64,000 bases of DNA from Cytobacillus depressus (GTDB lineage: Bacteria > Bacillota > Bacilli > Bacillales > Cytobacillaceae): the NCBI RefSeq assembly GCF_008923245.1, contig NZ_WBOS01000004.1, forward strand, positions 1 to 64,000, read 5' to 3'. The translations under genes were made by a program, and so were the position numbers. Under the pieces are notes generated by a model. It saw only the letters and a list, made by a program, of their open reading frames with translations. It ran no database searches and was not told the origin of the DNA. Position 1 is the first letter of the stretch; the number at the start of each line of letters is the position of its first letter. Shown here one piece after another: positions 23,594 to 31,588 of this stretch.

Positions 23594-24325
23594 TTACTCC
23601 ACTTTATTAGGCATCCCACAGCTCCCATCCGTACAGCTCTCATCCTCCGTATTTTCTGCGGAAAGATCTTGTAATACAGGTGCAGCGGATTCTTCTTCCC
23701 AAACTTTTTGAAGAGCATTGGCAAATGTTTCAGGAGATTGGGCACCTGATATAGCGTATTTATTGTTAATGATAAAATAAGGCACGCCTCTAATCCCATA
23801 TTGCTGGGCTAGGCTCTCGTCAATTCGCACATCATTGGCGTAAGCATTTTTATCTTGAAGTATTCTTAAAGTATCATTGCGGTTAAGTCCTGCTTGTTCA
23901 GCAATATTTTCTAATACCTCTACATCACCAATATCCTTTGAGTCTGTAAAATATGCATGGAGCAGCTTTTCGGTTACGTCTGCTTCTTTGCCATGTTCCT
24001 TCGCAAACTTTGCGAGCCTGTGGGCGTCAAACGTATTCCCTGGCTTCATCTCGTCAAACTGAAATTCCAGCCCTACACTTGCAGCTTGTTGACCGACCCC
24101 TTCGTTTGCCTGCTTCGCTTGTTCAATGCTCATGCCGTACTTTGCTGCAAGTACTTCGTGAATGCTTTTGCCATTATATTTCGGAGAGTTTGGATCCAGC
24201 TCGAAGCTTTTAAATTCAACTTCTACTTGATCTTTATGGGGAAATTGCCCAAGTGCATGTTCTAATCTGCGTTTCCCAATGTAACAAAATGGGCAAACAA
24301 AATCTGACCAAACTTGAATTTTCAT
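23594..24325 (-). CDS. DsbA-family oxidoreductase, FrnE/YwbO-like
   Basis: The 243-residue thioredoxin-fold protein has the active site CPFC at residues 11-14 (SDFVCPFCYIGKRRLE) and the cis-Pro loop IRGVPYFIINNKYAISGAQ near 180, both FrnE-family features. No signal peptide, so it is cytosolic. A Cys pair at the extreme C-terminus (CTDGSCGM) is additional and may be redox-active. Start: ATG at 24325 has GAGGTGG 6-7 bases upstream; the GTG upstream lies within that site. B. subtilis YwbO is the likely homologue. Substrate unknown. Confidence 0.88.
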   Translation of the reverse strand: MKIQVWSDFVCPFCYIGKRRLEHALGQFPHKDQVEVEFKSFELDPNSPKYNGKSIHEVLAAKYGMSIEQAKQANEGVGQQAASVGLEFQFDEMKPGNTFDAHRLAKFAKEHGKEADVTEKLLHAYFTDSKDIGDVEVLENIAEQAGLNRNDTLRILQDKNAYANDVRIDESLAQQYGIRGVPYFIINNKYAISGAQSPETFANALQKVWEEESAAPVLQDLSAENTEDESCTDGSCGMPNKVE

Positions 24326-24590
24326 AAAGGCCACCTCAATTTTTTATATTTTAGTTCATAGTAGCATACACATAATTAAAACTAACTAAAAGATGCTCAT
24401 ATTTTAAGACGAAAACGTTTACCTTAAAATTATAGCGGGAAAACTAAAAAAATGGGAAACCTTGTTCTAGTACTTCAATATACTAATAATATACGCATGC
24501 GAAGGAGTATATTATGAGGGGCCCCTTCGTTCACTTTATTCGAACATAATGTGGTGATTAAAGGTGATGTATTGTCAGGAAGAAGATTTA
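24326..24590. other. intergenic region with possible leader ORF
   Basis: 265 bp between a minus-strand gene and the YkuK-type gene. It contains an imperfect cre-like sequence near 24411 (two mismatches), a short ORF (24514-24549) with a good ribosome site, and the GGGGCCCC palindrome at 24517-24524. Confidence 0.5.
24514..24549 (+). CDS. possible 11-residue leader peptide
   Basis: ATG to TAA encoding MRGPFVHFIRT, with GAAGGAG 7 bases before the ATG, better placed than the site of the following gene. It ends 42 bp before the YkuK-type start. Whether it is translated, or regulates the next gene, is unknown. Confidence 0.3.
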   Translation: MRGPFVHFIRT

Positions 24591-25100
24591 ATGTTTCAAA
24601 ATCTGCAAGAAAGAAATTTAACATTTGATGAGGTTTTTTCTAGAATACTTAAGTTTATTAATAGAAGCCCATGTGGAAATTACCGATTAATGGTCGGAAC
24701 CGATTCTCAAGTTCATTATGACCGGACGATTTTTATAACTGGGATTGTCATTCAAAATGAAGGGAAAGGAGCTTGGGCTTGTATTAGGAAGCATATTATT
24801 CCTAGGAAAATGCTTCATTTGCACGAGCGGATCTCATATGAAACTTCTTTAACTGAACAAATAGTAGCCCTTTTTACATTAGAGAAGAAAAATGAAATCA
24901 TCGATATTATCATTCCATATCTGTACCAGGGAGCAACTTTTACAATGGAAGGCCATTTGGATATTGGAATTGGCAAAAGAAATAAAACACGGGAGTTTGT
25001 TAAAGAGATGGTTTCAAGGATGGAATCAATGGGTGTCGAACCAAAAATTAAGCCTGACGCCTTTGTAGCGTCAAGCTATGCTAATCGTTATACAAAGTAA
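24591..25100 (+). CDS. YkuK-type RNase H-like protein (DUF458)
   Basis: The 169-residue cytosolic protein has the RNase H-fold opening YRLMVGTDSQVH (first acidic residue near 40), a VTG.VIQN..G strand, and ERISYETSLTEQI near 85. These match the DUF458/YkuK family, described as RNase H-like and often sporulation-related; biochemical activity is not established. Two in-frame starts exist; ATG at 24591 is preferred because AGGAAG lies 8 bases upstream, while the 24567 ATG has its GG run too close. Confidence 0.75.
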   Translation: MFQNLQERNLTFDEVFSRILKFINRSPCGNYRLMVGTDSQVHYDRTIFITGIVIQNEGKGAWACIRKHIIPRKMLHLHERISYETSLTEQIVALFTLEKKNEIIDIIIPYLYQGATFTMEGHLDIGIGKRNKTREFVKEMVSRMESMGVEPKIKPDAFVASSYANRYTK

Positions 25101-25161
25101 TTCATTCATTAAACTCCAGAGATGGAGTTTTTATTTTTTGTTTTTTTTGTTCTATACAAAC

Positions 25162-25179
25162 TATAACAAATTTGTTATA
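25162..25179. promoter_or_regulatory. candidate operator for the GntR-type repressor
   Basis: Perfect 18-bp palindrome TATAACAAATTTGTTATA, 31 bp upstream of the TTG start of the GntR gene and next to a TATACT -10-like box (25176-25181). Position and symmetry suit autorepression. Confidence 0.65.
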
Positions 25180-25210
25180 CTTCAGATAGAACAGTATGGA
25201 GGGGATTATA

Positions 25211-25588
25211 TTGATTATTCAAATCGAACCCCAGTCTGATATTCCAATCTATACTCAATTAACGAATCAAATTATTGAAGGAATAGCGAGGGGCTCTATG
25301 CAACCAGGGGATTCACTGCCGTCCGTACGAGTTTTGGCAGCTGATCTAGGGGTAAATATGCATACCGTAAACAAAAGCTATCATGAATTAGTGAAGAAGG
25401 GGATTATTCGTGTTATTCCAAAATCTGGTGCGGTTATTAATTCTCCCGTTGCTTCAAATGAAATTGTGGATCAGCTCTTGGGAGGGTTTAAACCGGTTAT
25501 TGCCGAAGCTCTCGTTTTAGGGTTGAAGAAAGGGCAGATTCAAGAGCTTGTGACATCCATCATTCAGGATCTCAAAGAAAAATCTTAA
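25211..25588 (+). CDS. GntR-family regulator, YtrA/YhcF subgroup
   Basis: The 125-residue product has the N-terminal GntR winged helix: MIIQIEPQSDIPIYTQLTNQII, then PGDSLPSVRVLAADLGVNMHTVNKSYHELVKKGII, followed by a short alpha-helical tail rather than a large effector domain, as in the YtrA/YhcF subgroup. Start is TTG with GGAGGGG 7 bases upstream. It probably represses its own operon with the two downstream membrane/lipoprotein genes, through the palindrome at 25162-25179. Confidence 0.85.
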   Translation: MIIQIEPQSDIPIYTQLTNQIIEGIARGSMQPGDSLPSVRVLAADLGVNMHTVNKSYHELVKKGIIRVIPKSGAVINSPVASNEIVDQLLGGFKPVIAEALVLGLKKGQIQELVTSIIQDLKEKS

Positions 25589-25633
25589 TGAAAAAGGAAA
25601 GAAAAAATTAAAATGGAATAGGAGGGGAAGTAG

Positions 25634-26728
25634 ATGGACTTTTTGCTCTTTTTAATCATTATTGTTTTTTTAATAGGCTTTGAAATGGCCATTCCGTTTC
25701 TCACTAAACGAAATGTCGTATTTGGAGTGTATATACCGGATGAATTTGCGCGGGATCCAAAGTTATTAGCCTTTAAGAAAAGGTTCTCTTTGCTAATTTT
25801 CATTTTCGGTGTTATAGGTGTAGGTCTCTACTTGTTTTTGCTGACAAAAGTGAATTTGAATGAGTCAATGAATGCATTATTAGGATCAGCCATTCAATTT
25901 AGCCTAATCTTTATGAGCTTAGCCCTCTATTTTTATTATCATGCAAAAGCTTTACAACGGAAGAAAGCAATGCGGTGGGGTGAAAACGTAAAACAAGTAA
26001 CAATCACGGATTTGTCCGTTCGCTCACAGGATGCCATGCTACCTTGGCATGTGTACTTGCTGCCGATCGCTGTTACTATTGGGGTTATGATCTATACACT
26101 TACTAAATTTAGCTTGCTGCCTGAACAAATCCCTATGCATTGGGGACCAAATGGAAAGCCTGATGCTTTTGCTGCCAAAAGCCAATTTTCGGCTATTTCA
26201 TTACTGCTCATTTTGCTAACGATACAATTCATGTTCTTAGGAATTAATGAAATGACAAAACGCTCAGGATTTAAATTAAGTGCGACAAGACCTGAGGCAT
26301 CTCGAATTCGCCAGCTGACATTAAGGAAATATTCAAGTTGGTTTATGTTTTTTACAAATGTACTCATTACGATGCTATTTTCTTTTTTACAATTGCAAAT
26401 GATTCATCCCAACTTGGCAGATGGGGCTGTATTAATGGCTTTACCAATCATATTTACGCTAATGATCTTAATTGGTTGTCTTTATTTAGCGATTAAAGTG
26501 GGAACAGCGGGTGAAAGGATGGATCTGCATCCTGCGAGTGGAATTTCCGATCTTGATGATGATCAGTACTGGAAGGGCGGCCTCTTTTATTTTAATAAAA
26601 ATGATCCTTCCATTTTTGTTGAAAAACGTTTCGGAATTGGCTGGACGCTAAACTTTTCCAACCCTGTCGGTTATATCGTCCTATTGGGGCCGATCGTTAT
26701 TATCTTACTTATTTCATACTTTAGTTAA
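25634..26728 (+). CDS. DUF1648 membrane protein with C-terminal DUF5808-like segment
   Basis: The 364-residue protein has about eight hydrophobic segments. The central part contains the DUF1648 pattern LPEQIPMHWGPNGKPDAFAAKS near 160, and the C-terminus has DDDQYWKGGLFYFNKNDPSIFVEKRFGIGWTLNFSNP near 315, typical of DUF5808. DUF1648 also occurs in SdpI-like immunity proteins, but this protein is longer. Its co-transcription with a small GntR regulator is a repeated arrangement in bacilli. Exact function unknown. Confidence 0.75.
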   Translation: MDFLLFLIIIVFLIGFEMAIPFLTKRNVVFGVYIPDEFARDPKLLAFKKRFSLLIFIFGVIGVGLYLFLLTKVNLNESMNALLGSAIQFSLIFMSLALYFYYHAKALQRKKAMRWGENVKQVTITDLSVRSQDAMLPWHVYLLPIAVTIGVMIYTLTKFSLLPEQIPMHWGPNGKPDAFAAKSQFSAISLLLILLTIQFMFLGINEMTKRSGFKLSATRPEASRIRQLTLRKYSSWFMFFTNVLITMLFSFLQLQMIHPNLADGAVLMALPIIFTLMILIGCLYLAIKVGTAGERMDLHPASGISDLDDDQYWKGGLFYFNKNDPSIFVEKRFGIGWTLNFSNPVGYIVLLGPIVIILLISYFS

Positions 26729-26752
26729 TGAATCAATTGTGGGGGGCTTTTG

Positions 26753-28057
26753 ATGAAGAGGTCATTTTACTTTCTTTTTATCGTATTTAGTATGTTTGTA
26801 TTACTAATTGGCTGTAATAAGGATAACCAAAAAGAGAAAAAGGGAGAGAGTTCTATGGAAAAGATTGAGGGAAGATGGGAAGGGGCCATACAAATTCCGA
26901 ATCTGGCACTGCCAATTATTATTCAATTTTCAACTGAAGGCGGTACCATTAGCATTCCTGTTCAAGGGCTAGAAAATTATCCATTGGCTAATGTGAAATT
27001 AACTGATTCTACTCTCATTTTTGGAATGGAAATTCAAGGGCAGCATATGACCTTTAACGGAGAAGTTGAAAATGAGAAGATTTCTGGAACATTTAAGCAG
27101 CAAGGACAGTCTTTTCCTTTTGAATTGAAGAAAACAGATGAGGTAGCGTCTGAAGAGGCTGGGGAGGCTGTACATGTAAATTTAGAGGACGGAGAACTGA
27201 AAGGGCTATTGCTTACCCCTAATGGTGAAGGGCCATTTCCAGTCATGATAATCATTGCTGGCTCAGGCCCAACTGATAAGGACGGAAATTCATTCGTACT
27301 TCCAGGAAAGAATAATAGTTTGAAAATGCTGGCCGAAGATCTTGCCGAACAAGGGGTTGCAAGTATTCGCTATGATAAAAGAGGCATTGGTCAGAATGCA
27401 CGCTTAATGGAAAAAGAAGAGGATATTCGCTTTAATGATTATATTAATGATGCGGCAGCATGGGTTAAATTAGCAAAAGGGGATCAGCGCTTTTCCTCGG
27501 TCGGTATCATTGGTCATAGCGAAGGTTCTTTAATTGGCATGTCGGCAGCTAATGATGCTTCTGCAGATGCGTTTATTTCTATAGCTGGTGCAGGAAGACC
27601 GATTGATCAAGTTCTCCTAGAACAGCTAGATGGCCAGCTTTCTGCCAATTTACTACAGGAATCAAAGGACGTTTTAGAAAAACTCAAGCAAGGTGAGCAG
27701 GTAAAAGGGGTTAGCGCTGATTTGCAAAGCCTATTCCGCCCATCTGTTCAGCCGTATATGATTTCATGGCTACAATACAATCCTCAGGAACAATTGCAAA
27801 AGCTGAATTGCCCGGTTTTAATTGTAAATGGAAATCGTGATATTCAAGTACCAGTTAAAGATGCTGAGGCTTTGCATAATGCAAAAAAAGATTCTCAACT
27901 CTTAATCGTAGAAGGCATGAACCATGTGTTGAAGGAAGCACCGGAGGATCGGGAAGGAAATATGTCTGCTTATACGAATCCTGAATTGCCGTTAGCGAAA
28001 GGCTTGATCGATCATATTATTGGCTTTTTAGAATCAAACAATTTATTGGCTAAATAA
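26753..28057 (+). CDS. lipoprotein alpha/beta hydrolase
   Basis: The 434-residue product has a type II signal with lipobox LIGC (Cys21), so it is expected to be membrane-anchored outside the cell. A beta-rich region follows (about 40-130). Then comes an alpha/beta hydrolase domain with the oxyanion loop IAGSGPTDKDGN, nucleophile elbow GHSEGS (Ser256), acid in NGNRDIQVP and His in GMNHVLK. This layout resembles secreted serine aminopeptidase-like hydrolases. A GGGGGG run precedes the ATG; a TTG codon just before it is less likely. Third gene of the GntR operon. Confidence 0.8.
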   Translation: MKRSFYFLFIVFSMFVLLIGCNKDNQKEKKGESSMEKIEGRWEGAIQIPNLALPIIIQFSTEGGTISIPVQGLENYPLANVKLTDSTLIFGMEIQGQHMTFNGEVENEKISGTFKQQGQSFPFELKKTDEVASEEAGEAVHVNLEDGELKGLLLTPNGEGPFPVMIIIAGSGPTDKDGNSFVLPGKNNSLKMLAEDLAEQGVASIRYDKRGIGQNARLMEKEEDIRFNDYINDAAAWVKLAKGDQRFSSVGIIGHSEGSLIGMSAANDASADAFISIAGAGRPIDQVLLEQLDGQLSANLLQESKDVLEKLKQGEQVKGVSADLQSLFRPSVQPYMISWLQYNPQEQLQKLNCPVLIVNGNRDIQVPVKDAEALHNAKKDSQLLIVEGMNHVLKEAPEDREGNMSAYTNPELPLAKGLIDHIIGFLESNNLLAK

Positions 28058-28058
28058 A

Positions 28059-28100
28059 AAAACAAGAGCATTTCTCCTTTCCGGAGATGCTCTTGTTTTC
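28059..28100 (+). terminator. terminator of the GntR operon
   Basis: AACAAGAGCA..TCTCC / GGAGA.TGCTCTTGTT stem with a small bulge, followed by TTTTCTTT. Confidence 0.85.
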
Positions 28101-28165
28101 TTTATTTTACTCGACATTTCCTAGGACATGTAAGAACACCCTTATCATAATAACTTTTTGCTCAC

Positions 28166-28612
28166 TCAACGATAGGTCTTTTCAATTTTATCAGCTACCG
28201 CTTCTGTCAGTTCAGCAGTTATTTCCGGTAGAGAGGTGGTTAGGATCGAGTTAGCGATTTTAGCCATCATTCCCCCAGCTGTTATATCAAGGCAACCAGT
28301 CATTAGTACTTTTTCATTTCCGCGTTCTTCAGCTAAAAAATAGCCATGGCCTGTAAATTTTTCGTTTAACCCGACTAAGTTAAACGTTACTTTGTTTGGC
28401 TCTTCCCAGCTTGTAATATCTACTTTCAATTCAATTTTTTTCTTCATAAAGCCGAAATCAGTTGTAAAAGACCAGGTGGACTCAGTATCGCTTAAAAGCT
28501 GATGATCAATATACCCAGGAACAAGTGGTGCCCAATTATTTATATGGCTGACGAATTCCCACACATTATGAATCGGTACATGAACCTCAACTTCATGACT
28601 ATAAACCGGCAT
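28166..28612 (-). CDS. SRPBCC/CoxG-like protein
   Basis: The 148-residue single-domain protein has the START/SRPBCC pattern: MPVYSHEVEVHVPIHNVWEFVSHINNWAPLVPGYI at the start, a beta-rich centre and a long C-terminal amphipathic helix (TTSLPEITAELTEAVADKIEKTYR). CoxG-like proteins bind lipids or hydrophobic ligands, or assist carbon monoxide dehydrogenase; no cox genes are nearby, so the ligand is unknown. The start ATG at 28612 has GAAGGGCGG upstream; the longer frame starts with TTG before that site. Confidence 0.75.
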   Translation of the reverse strand: MPVYSHEVEVHVPIHNVWEFVSHINNWAPLVPGYIDHQLLSDTESTWSFTTDFGFMKKKIELKVDITSWEEPNKVTFNLVGLNEKFTGHGYFLAEERGNEKVLMTGCLDITAGGMMAKIANSILTTSLPEITAELTEAVADKIEKTYR

Positions 28613-28923
28613 CTTCAAACCGCCCTTCAAAATAATGATCTAAGAAGTCTACATAAAAACCTATTCAAACAACAGAAGGAGTATTCCAGGTGTCAGACAC
28701 CTTAAAAAGACATTTAGGTATATTTGTCCGTCTTAAATGGACATTCGAGGAAAAATGACACTTTTCTCCTATTAACAATTGAGAAAAAAGACTCAAGGAA
28801 TTTTTCTTATATTACAGAATATTCATACTGAGATGTGTTTCGAATCTCGGAATATAAGCAGGGGGGAATTTTTCGAAACAGCGTAACACGAAATTTTAAA
28901 TTTATAAGGAGATGAAATGAATC
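28613..28923. other. intergenic region upstream of vpr
   Basis: 311 bp between divergent genes. Holds palindrome copy 2 (28689-28701), an AT-rich stretch, and a nested dyad at 28819-28855 (ATATTC..GAGAT-N9-ATCTC.GAATAT). Promoters are expected here but none is clear. Confidence 0.5.
28689..28701. repeat. GGTGTCAGACACC palindrome, copy 2
   Basis: Same 13-bp inverted repeat as at 5459 and 49373; here extended to AGGTGTCAGACACCT. Confidence 0.8.
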
Positions 28924-31365
28924 GTGTCAAAAAGAGTAATTAAAGCATTATTCATTGCGCTAGTATTTTTATTAGCCTTTTCACCGATGGGGTCAGGAGC
29001 CGGTGCTGCAAGCAAATATAATAATAATGCAGCAGCTGATTTAGCCCAATTAGTTGGTGAGTTTAATTTATCGTCTTCCAATCGGACGAGTGTCATTGTT
29101 GAACTAACAGAGCCTTCACTTGTTGAAGCGAAGCATAAAGGAAAAAGCCAATCAAAGGCAAATCTTGCAAAAACTCGTAATCAAGTAAAATCAGAAGTTA
29201 GCAAAGCAGCCAAAAGCTTAAAAGTTAATCGTGAATATGACTATGTTTTCTCCGGATTTTCTGTTGAACTGGCAGAAAATGAAATACCAGCACTATTATC
29301 AGTGCCGGGAGTAAAAGCGGTTTATCCTGATGTCGAATATCACACTACTTCCTTAGGGGAAGGTGAAGTTTTATCAGCAGAGGAATTTAGCCCAAATATG
29401 CTAAATAGCGCACCTCATATTGGGGCAAATGAGGCTTGGGAAACTGGATATACTGGAAAAGGAGTAACTGTAGCGGTAATCGATACAGGAGTTGATTATA
29501 CTCATCCTGATTTAAAGCATGCTTTTGGCAGCTATAAGGGTTGGGATTTCGTTGATAACGATAATGATCCGCAAGAAACACCAAAAGGCGACCCTAGAGG
29601 AGCTGAAACGACTCATGGTTCACACGTAGCAGGTACGGTTGCTGCGAATGGTCTTATCAAAGGTGTAGCCCCTGATGCAACTCTGCTTGCATATCGTGTG
29701 TTAGGTCCTGGTGGCCGTGGTACAACTGCAAACGTTATCGCCGGAATTGAAAAAGCAGTTCAAGATGGCGCAGATGTTATGAACCTATCACTAGGAAACT
29801 CTTTAAATGACGCAGATTATGCAACAAGTATTGCTTTAGACTGGGCAATGGCTGAAGGGGTAGTAGCTGTTACATCAAACGGAAACAGCGGTCCGAATAA
29901 CTGGACAGTAGGATCACCAGGAGCAGCTCGCGATGCCATTTCTGTAGGGGCAACACAGCTTCCATATAATGAATATAATTCTTCTATCTTCACATCAGAT
30001 GGTGTAGATTATCCATCAGCAAAAGTAATGGGCTTTCCAAATGACAAAGCTCTTACAGATCTAAACGGACAAACACTTGAATTTGTACATGTTGGTTTTG
30101 GTTCTCCTGAGGAAATTGCTAAGGAAGATGTAAATGGAAAAGTAGCCCTTATTAGCCGCGGAGCTGGGATCGCTTTTGTTGATAAAGCTACTGCCGCGAA
30201 AGCAGCTGGTGCTGTCGCAGCTATTATTTATAATAATGTTGATGGAGAAATTGTCGTTGTGCCTGGCACTGATATTCCAACTATTAGAACAACTGCTGCG
30301 GACGGCGCAAAATTATTAAGTGAATTAGAAAAAGGCAATAATCAAGTGACATTTAACATTAATTTCGCTAATCGTGTTGGTGAATCTATGGCAGACTTTT
30401 CTTCCCGTGGCCCAGTCAATTCCACATGGATGATTAAGCCAGATGTTTCTGCACCAGGTGTGAATATTGTAAGTACCGTTCCGACTTTTGATCCATCTAA
30501 TCCTCATGGATATGGGGCTAAGCAGGGAACAAGTATGGCATCTCCGCATGTAGCGGGGGCGGCTGCTCTAATTCTGCAAGCAAACCCTAATTGGAGTGTA
30601 GCAGATGTGAAGGCAGCATTAATGAATACAGCAGAAAACTTAATTAATCCTGCGACAGGCAAAGATTACCCTTATAATTCGCAAGGGGCTGGAAGCATCA
30701 GAGTTTTAGAAGCAATTCAAACAAAAACACTTGTTACTCCTGGAAGCCATTCTTATGGAACGTTCCATAAGAATAGTGGGAAGCAAGTAGAAAAGCAACA
30801 TTTTACAATTAAAAATCTTTCTTCTGAACGCCAAACTTATAACTTCGAAGTGAATGTAGGAGAGGGCGCTAAGGGGATTAAAGTTTCAACAAGCAATAAT
30901 TTAACAGTAAATCCTGGTCAAACTCAAAATGTAAACCTGAATGTTCAAGTAGATGCAGGAGCTTTAGCACCTGGCTATTACGAAGGATCGATCACAATCA
31001 GCAATGGTTCTGAAAAGCTTCATGTTCCAACCATTCTTTTTGTTAAAGAACCGGATTACCCACGTGTCCAATATGTAGGAGTCGGTCAGCTTGGTGATGG
31101 GAAGTTTGAAATTGAAGGTTATTTCCCAGGTGGGGCTGAAGAAGTTGAACTATTTGTTTATCGGTCTAATAAAGACGGCCAGCCATTAGGATATTTAGGC
31201 GATATTGCCGTTTACAAAAATGTAAAAGCTGGTTATACGACCTTCCAATGGGATGGAAAGCTTGATGATGGAACTAAGCTACCAGGCGGATATTACAATA
31301 TCTATGCATATGCCACATACCAAGGTCAATCCGATTTAGCTGGAGGAAATATTTTAATTAGATAA
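28924..31365 (+). CDS. vpr: secreted subtilisin-like serine protease, Vpr-like
   Basis: The 813-residue preproprotein has a signal peptide (1-29, ending GAGAAS), an inhibitor I9 prodomain (about 54-140) and an S8 catalytic domain with Asp187 (AVIDTGVDYTH), His231 (THGSHVAGT) and Ser537 (GTSMASPHVAG). A PA domain is inserted at about 380-480, and a beta-rich C-terminal region (about 605-813) ends with a FlgD-like segment (FQWDGKLDDGTKLPGGYYNI). This matches B. subtilis Vpr (about 806 residues). The start is GTG, because an in-frame TGA lies two codons upstream; the AAGGAG site is 12 bases away, longer than usual. A terminator follows. Confidence 0.93.
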   Translation: MSKRVIKALFIALVFLLAFSPMGSGAGAASKYNNNAAADLAQLVGEFNLSSSNRTSVIVELTEPSLVEAKHKGKSQSKANLAKTRNQVKSEVSKAAKSLKVNREYDYVFSGFSVELAENEIPALLSVPGVKAVYPDVEYHTTSLGEGEVLSAEEFSPNMLNSAPHIGANEAWETGYTGKGVTVAVIDTGVDYTHPDLKHAFGSYKGWDFVDNDNDPQETPKGDPRGAETTHGSHVAGTVAANGLIKGVAPDATLLAYRVLGPGGRGTTANVIAGIEKAVQDGADVMNLSLGNSLNDADYATSIALDWAMAEGVVAVTSNGNSGPNNWTVGSPGAARDAISVGATQLPYNEYNSSIFTSDGVDYPSAKVMGFPNDKALTDLNGQTLEFVHVGFGSPEEIAKEDVNGKVALISRGAGIAFVDKATAAKAAGAVAAIIYNNVDGEIVVVPGTDIPTIRTTAADGAKLLSELEKGNNQVTFNINFANRVGESMADFSSRGPVNSTWMIKPDVSAPGVNIVSTVPTFDPSNPHGYGAKQGTSMASPHVAGAAALILQANPNWSVADVKAALMNTAENLINPATGKDYPYNSQGAGSIRVLEAIQTKTLVTPGSHSYGTFHKNSGKQVEKQHFTIKNLSSERQTYNFEVNVGEGAKGIKVSTSNNLTVNPGQTQNVNLNVQVDAGALAPGYYEGSITISNGSEKLHVPTILFVKEPDYPRVQYVGVGQLGDGKFEIEGYFPGGAEEVELFVYRSNKDGQPLGYLGDIAVYKNVKAGYTTFQWDGKLDDGTKLPGGYYNIYAYATYQGQSDLAGGNILIR

Positions 31366-31372
31366 ATATTAG

Positions 31373-31407
31373 AAAAAGGTCACCTTCCATTGAAAGGTGA
31401 CCTTTTT
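31373..31407 (+). terminator. terminator of vpr
   Basis: Perfect AAAAAGGTCACCTT / AAGGTGACCTTTTT stem-loop with T run. Confidence 0.93.
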
Positions 31408-31588
31408 GCAAGATTAAATGCCTGGAAGAATACTGAAAATAATTACCCATGAACAAATAGACATATGAAACGGGACCTTTGGTTCACGATATTTCGTGTA
31501 AAATGCTTCGAACATCCTATTTAGAATATACTGACTATTCTATATTATTTATTTAGGTTATAGAAATAATTTGAAGGAGTGGTGGCAT

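Noticed and set aside
24400-24425. cre-like GACGAAAACGTTTACC upstream of the YkuK-type gene.
   Set aside because: Two consensus mismatches on either strand; likely chance in AT-rich DNA.
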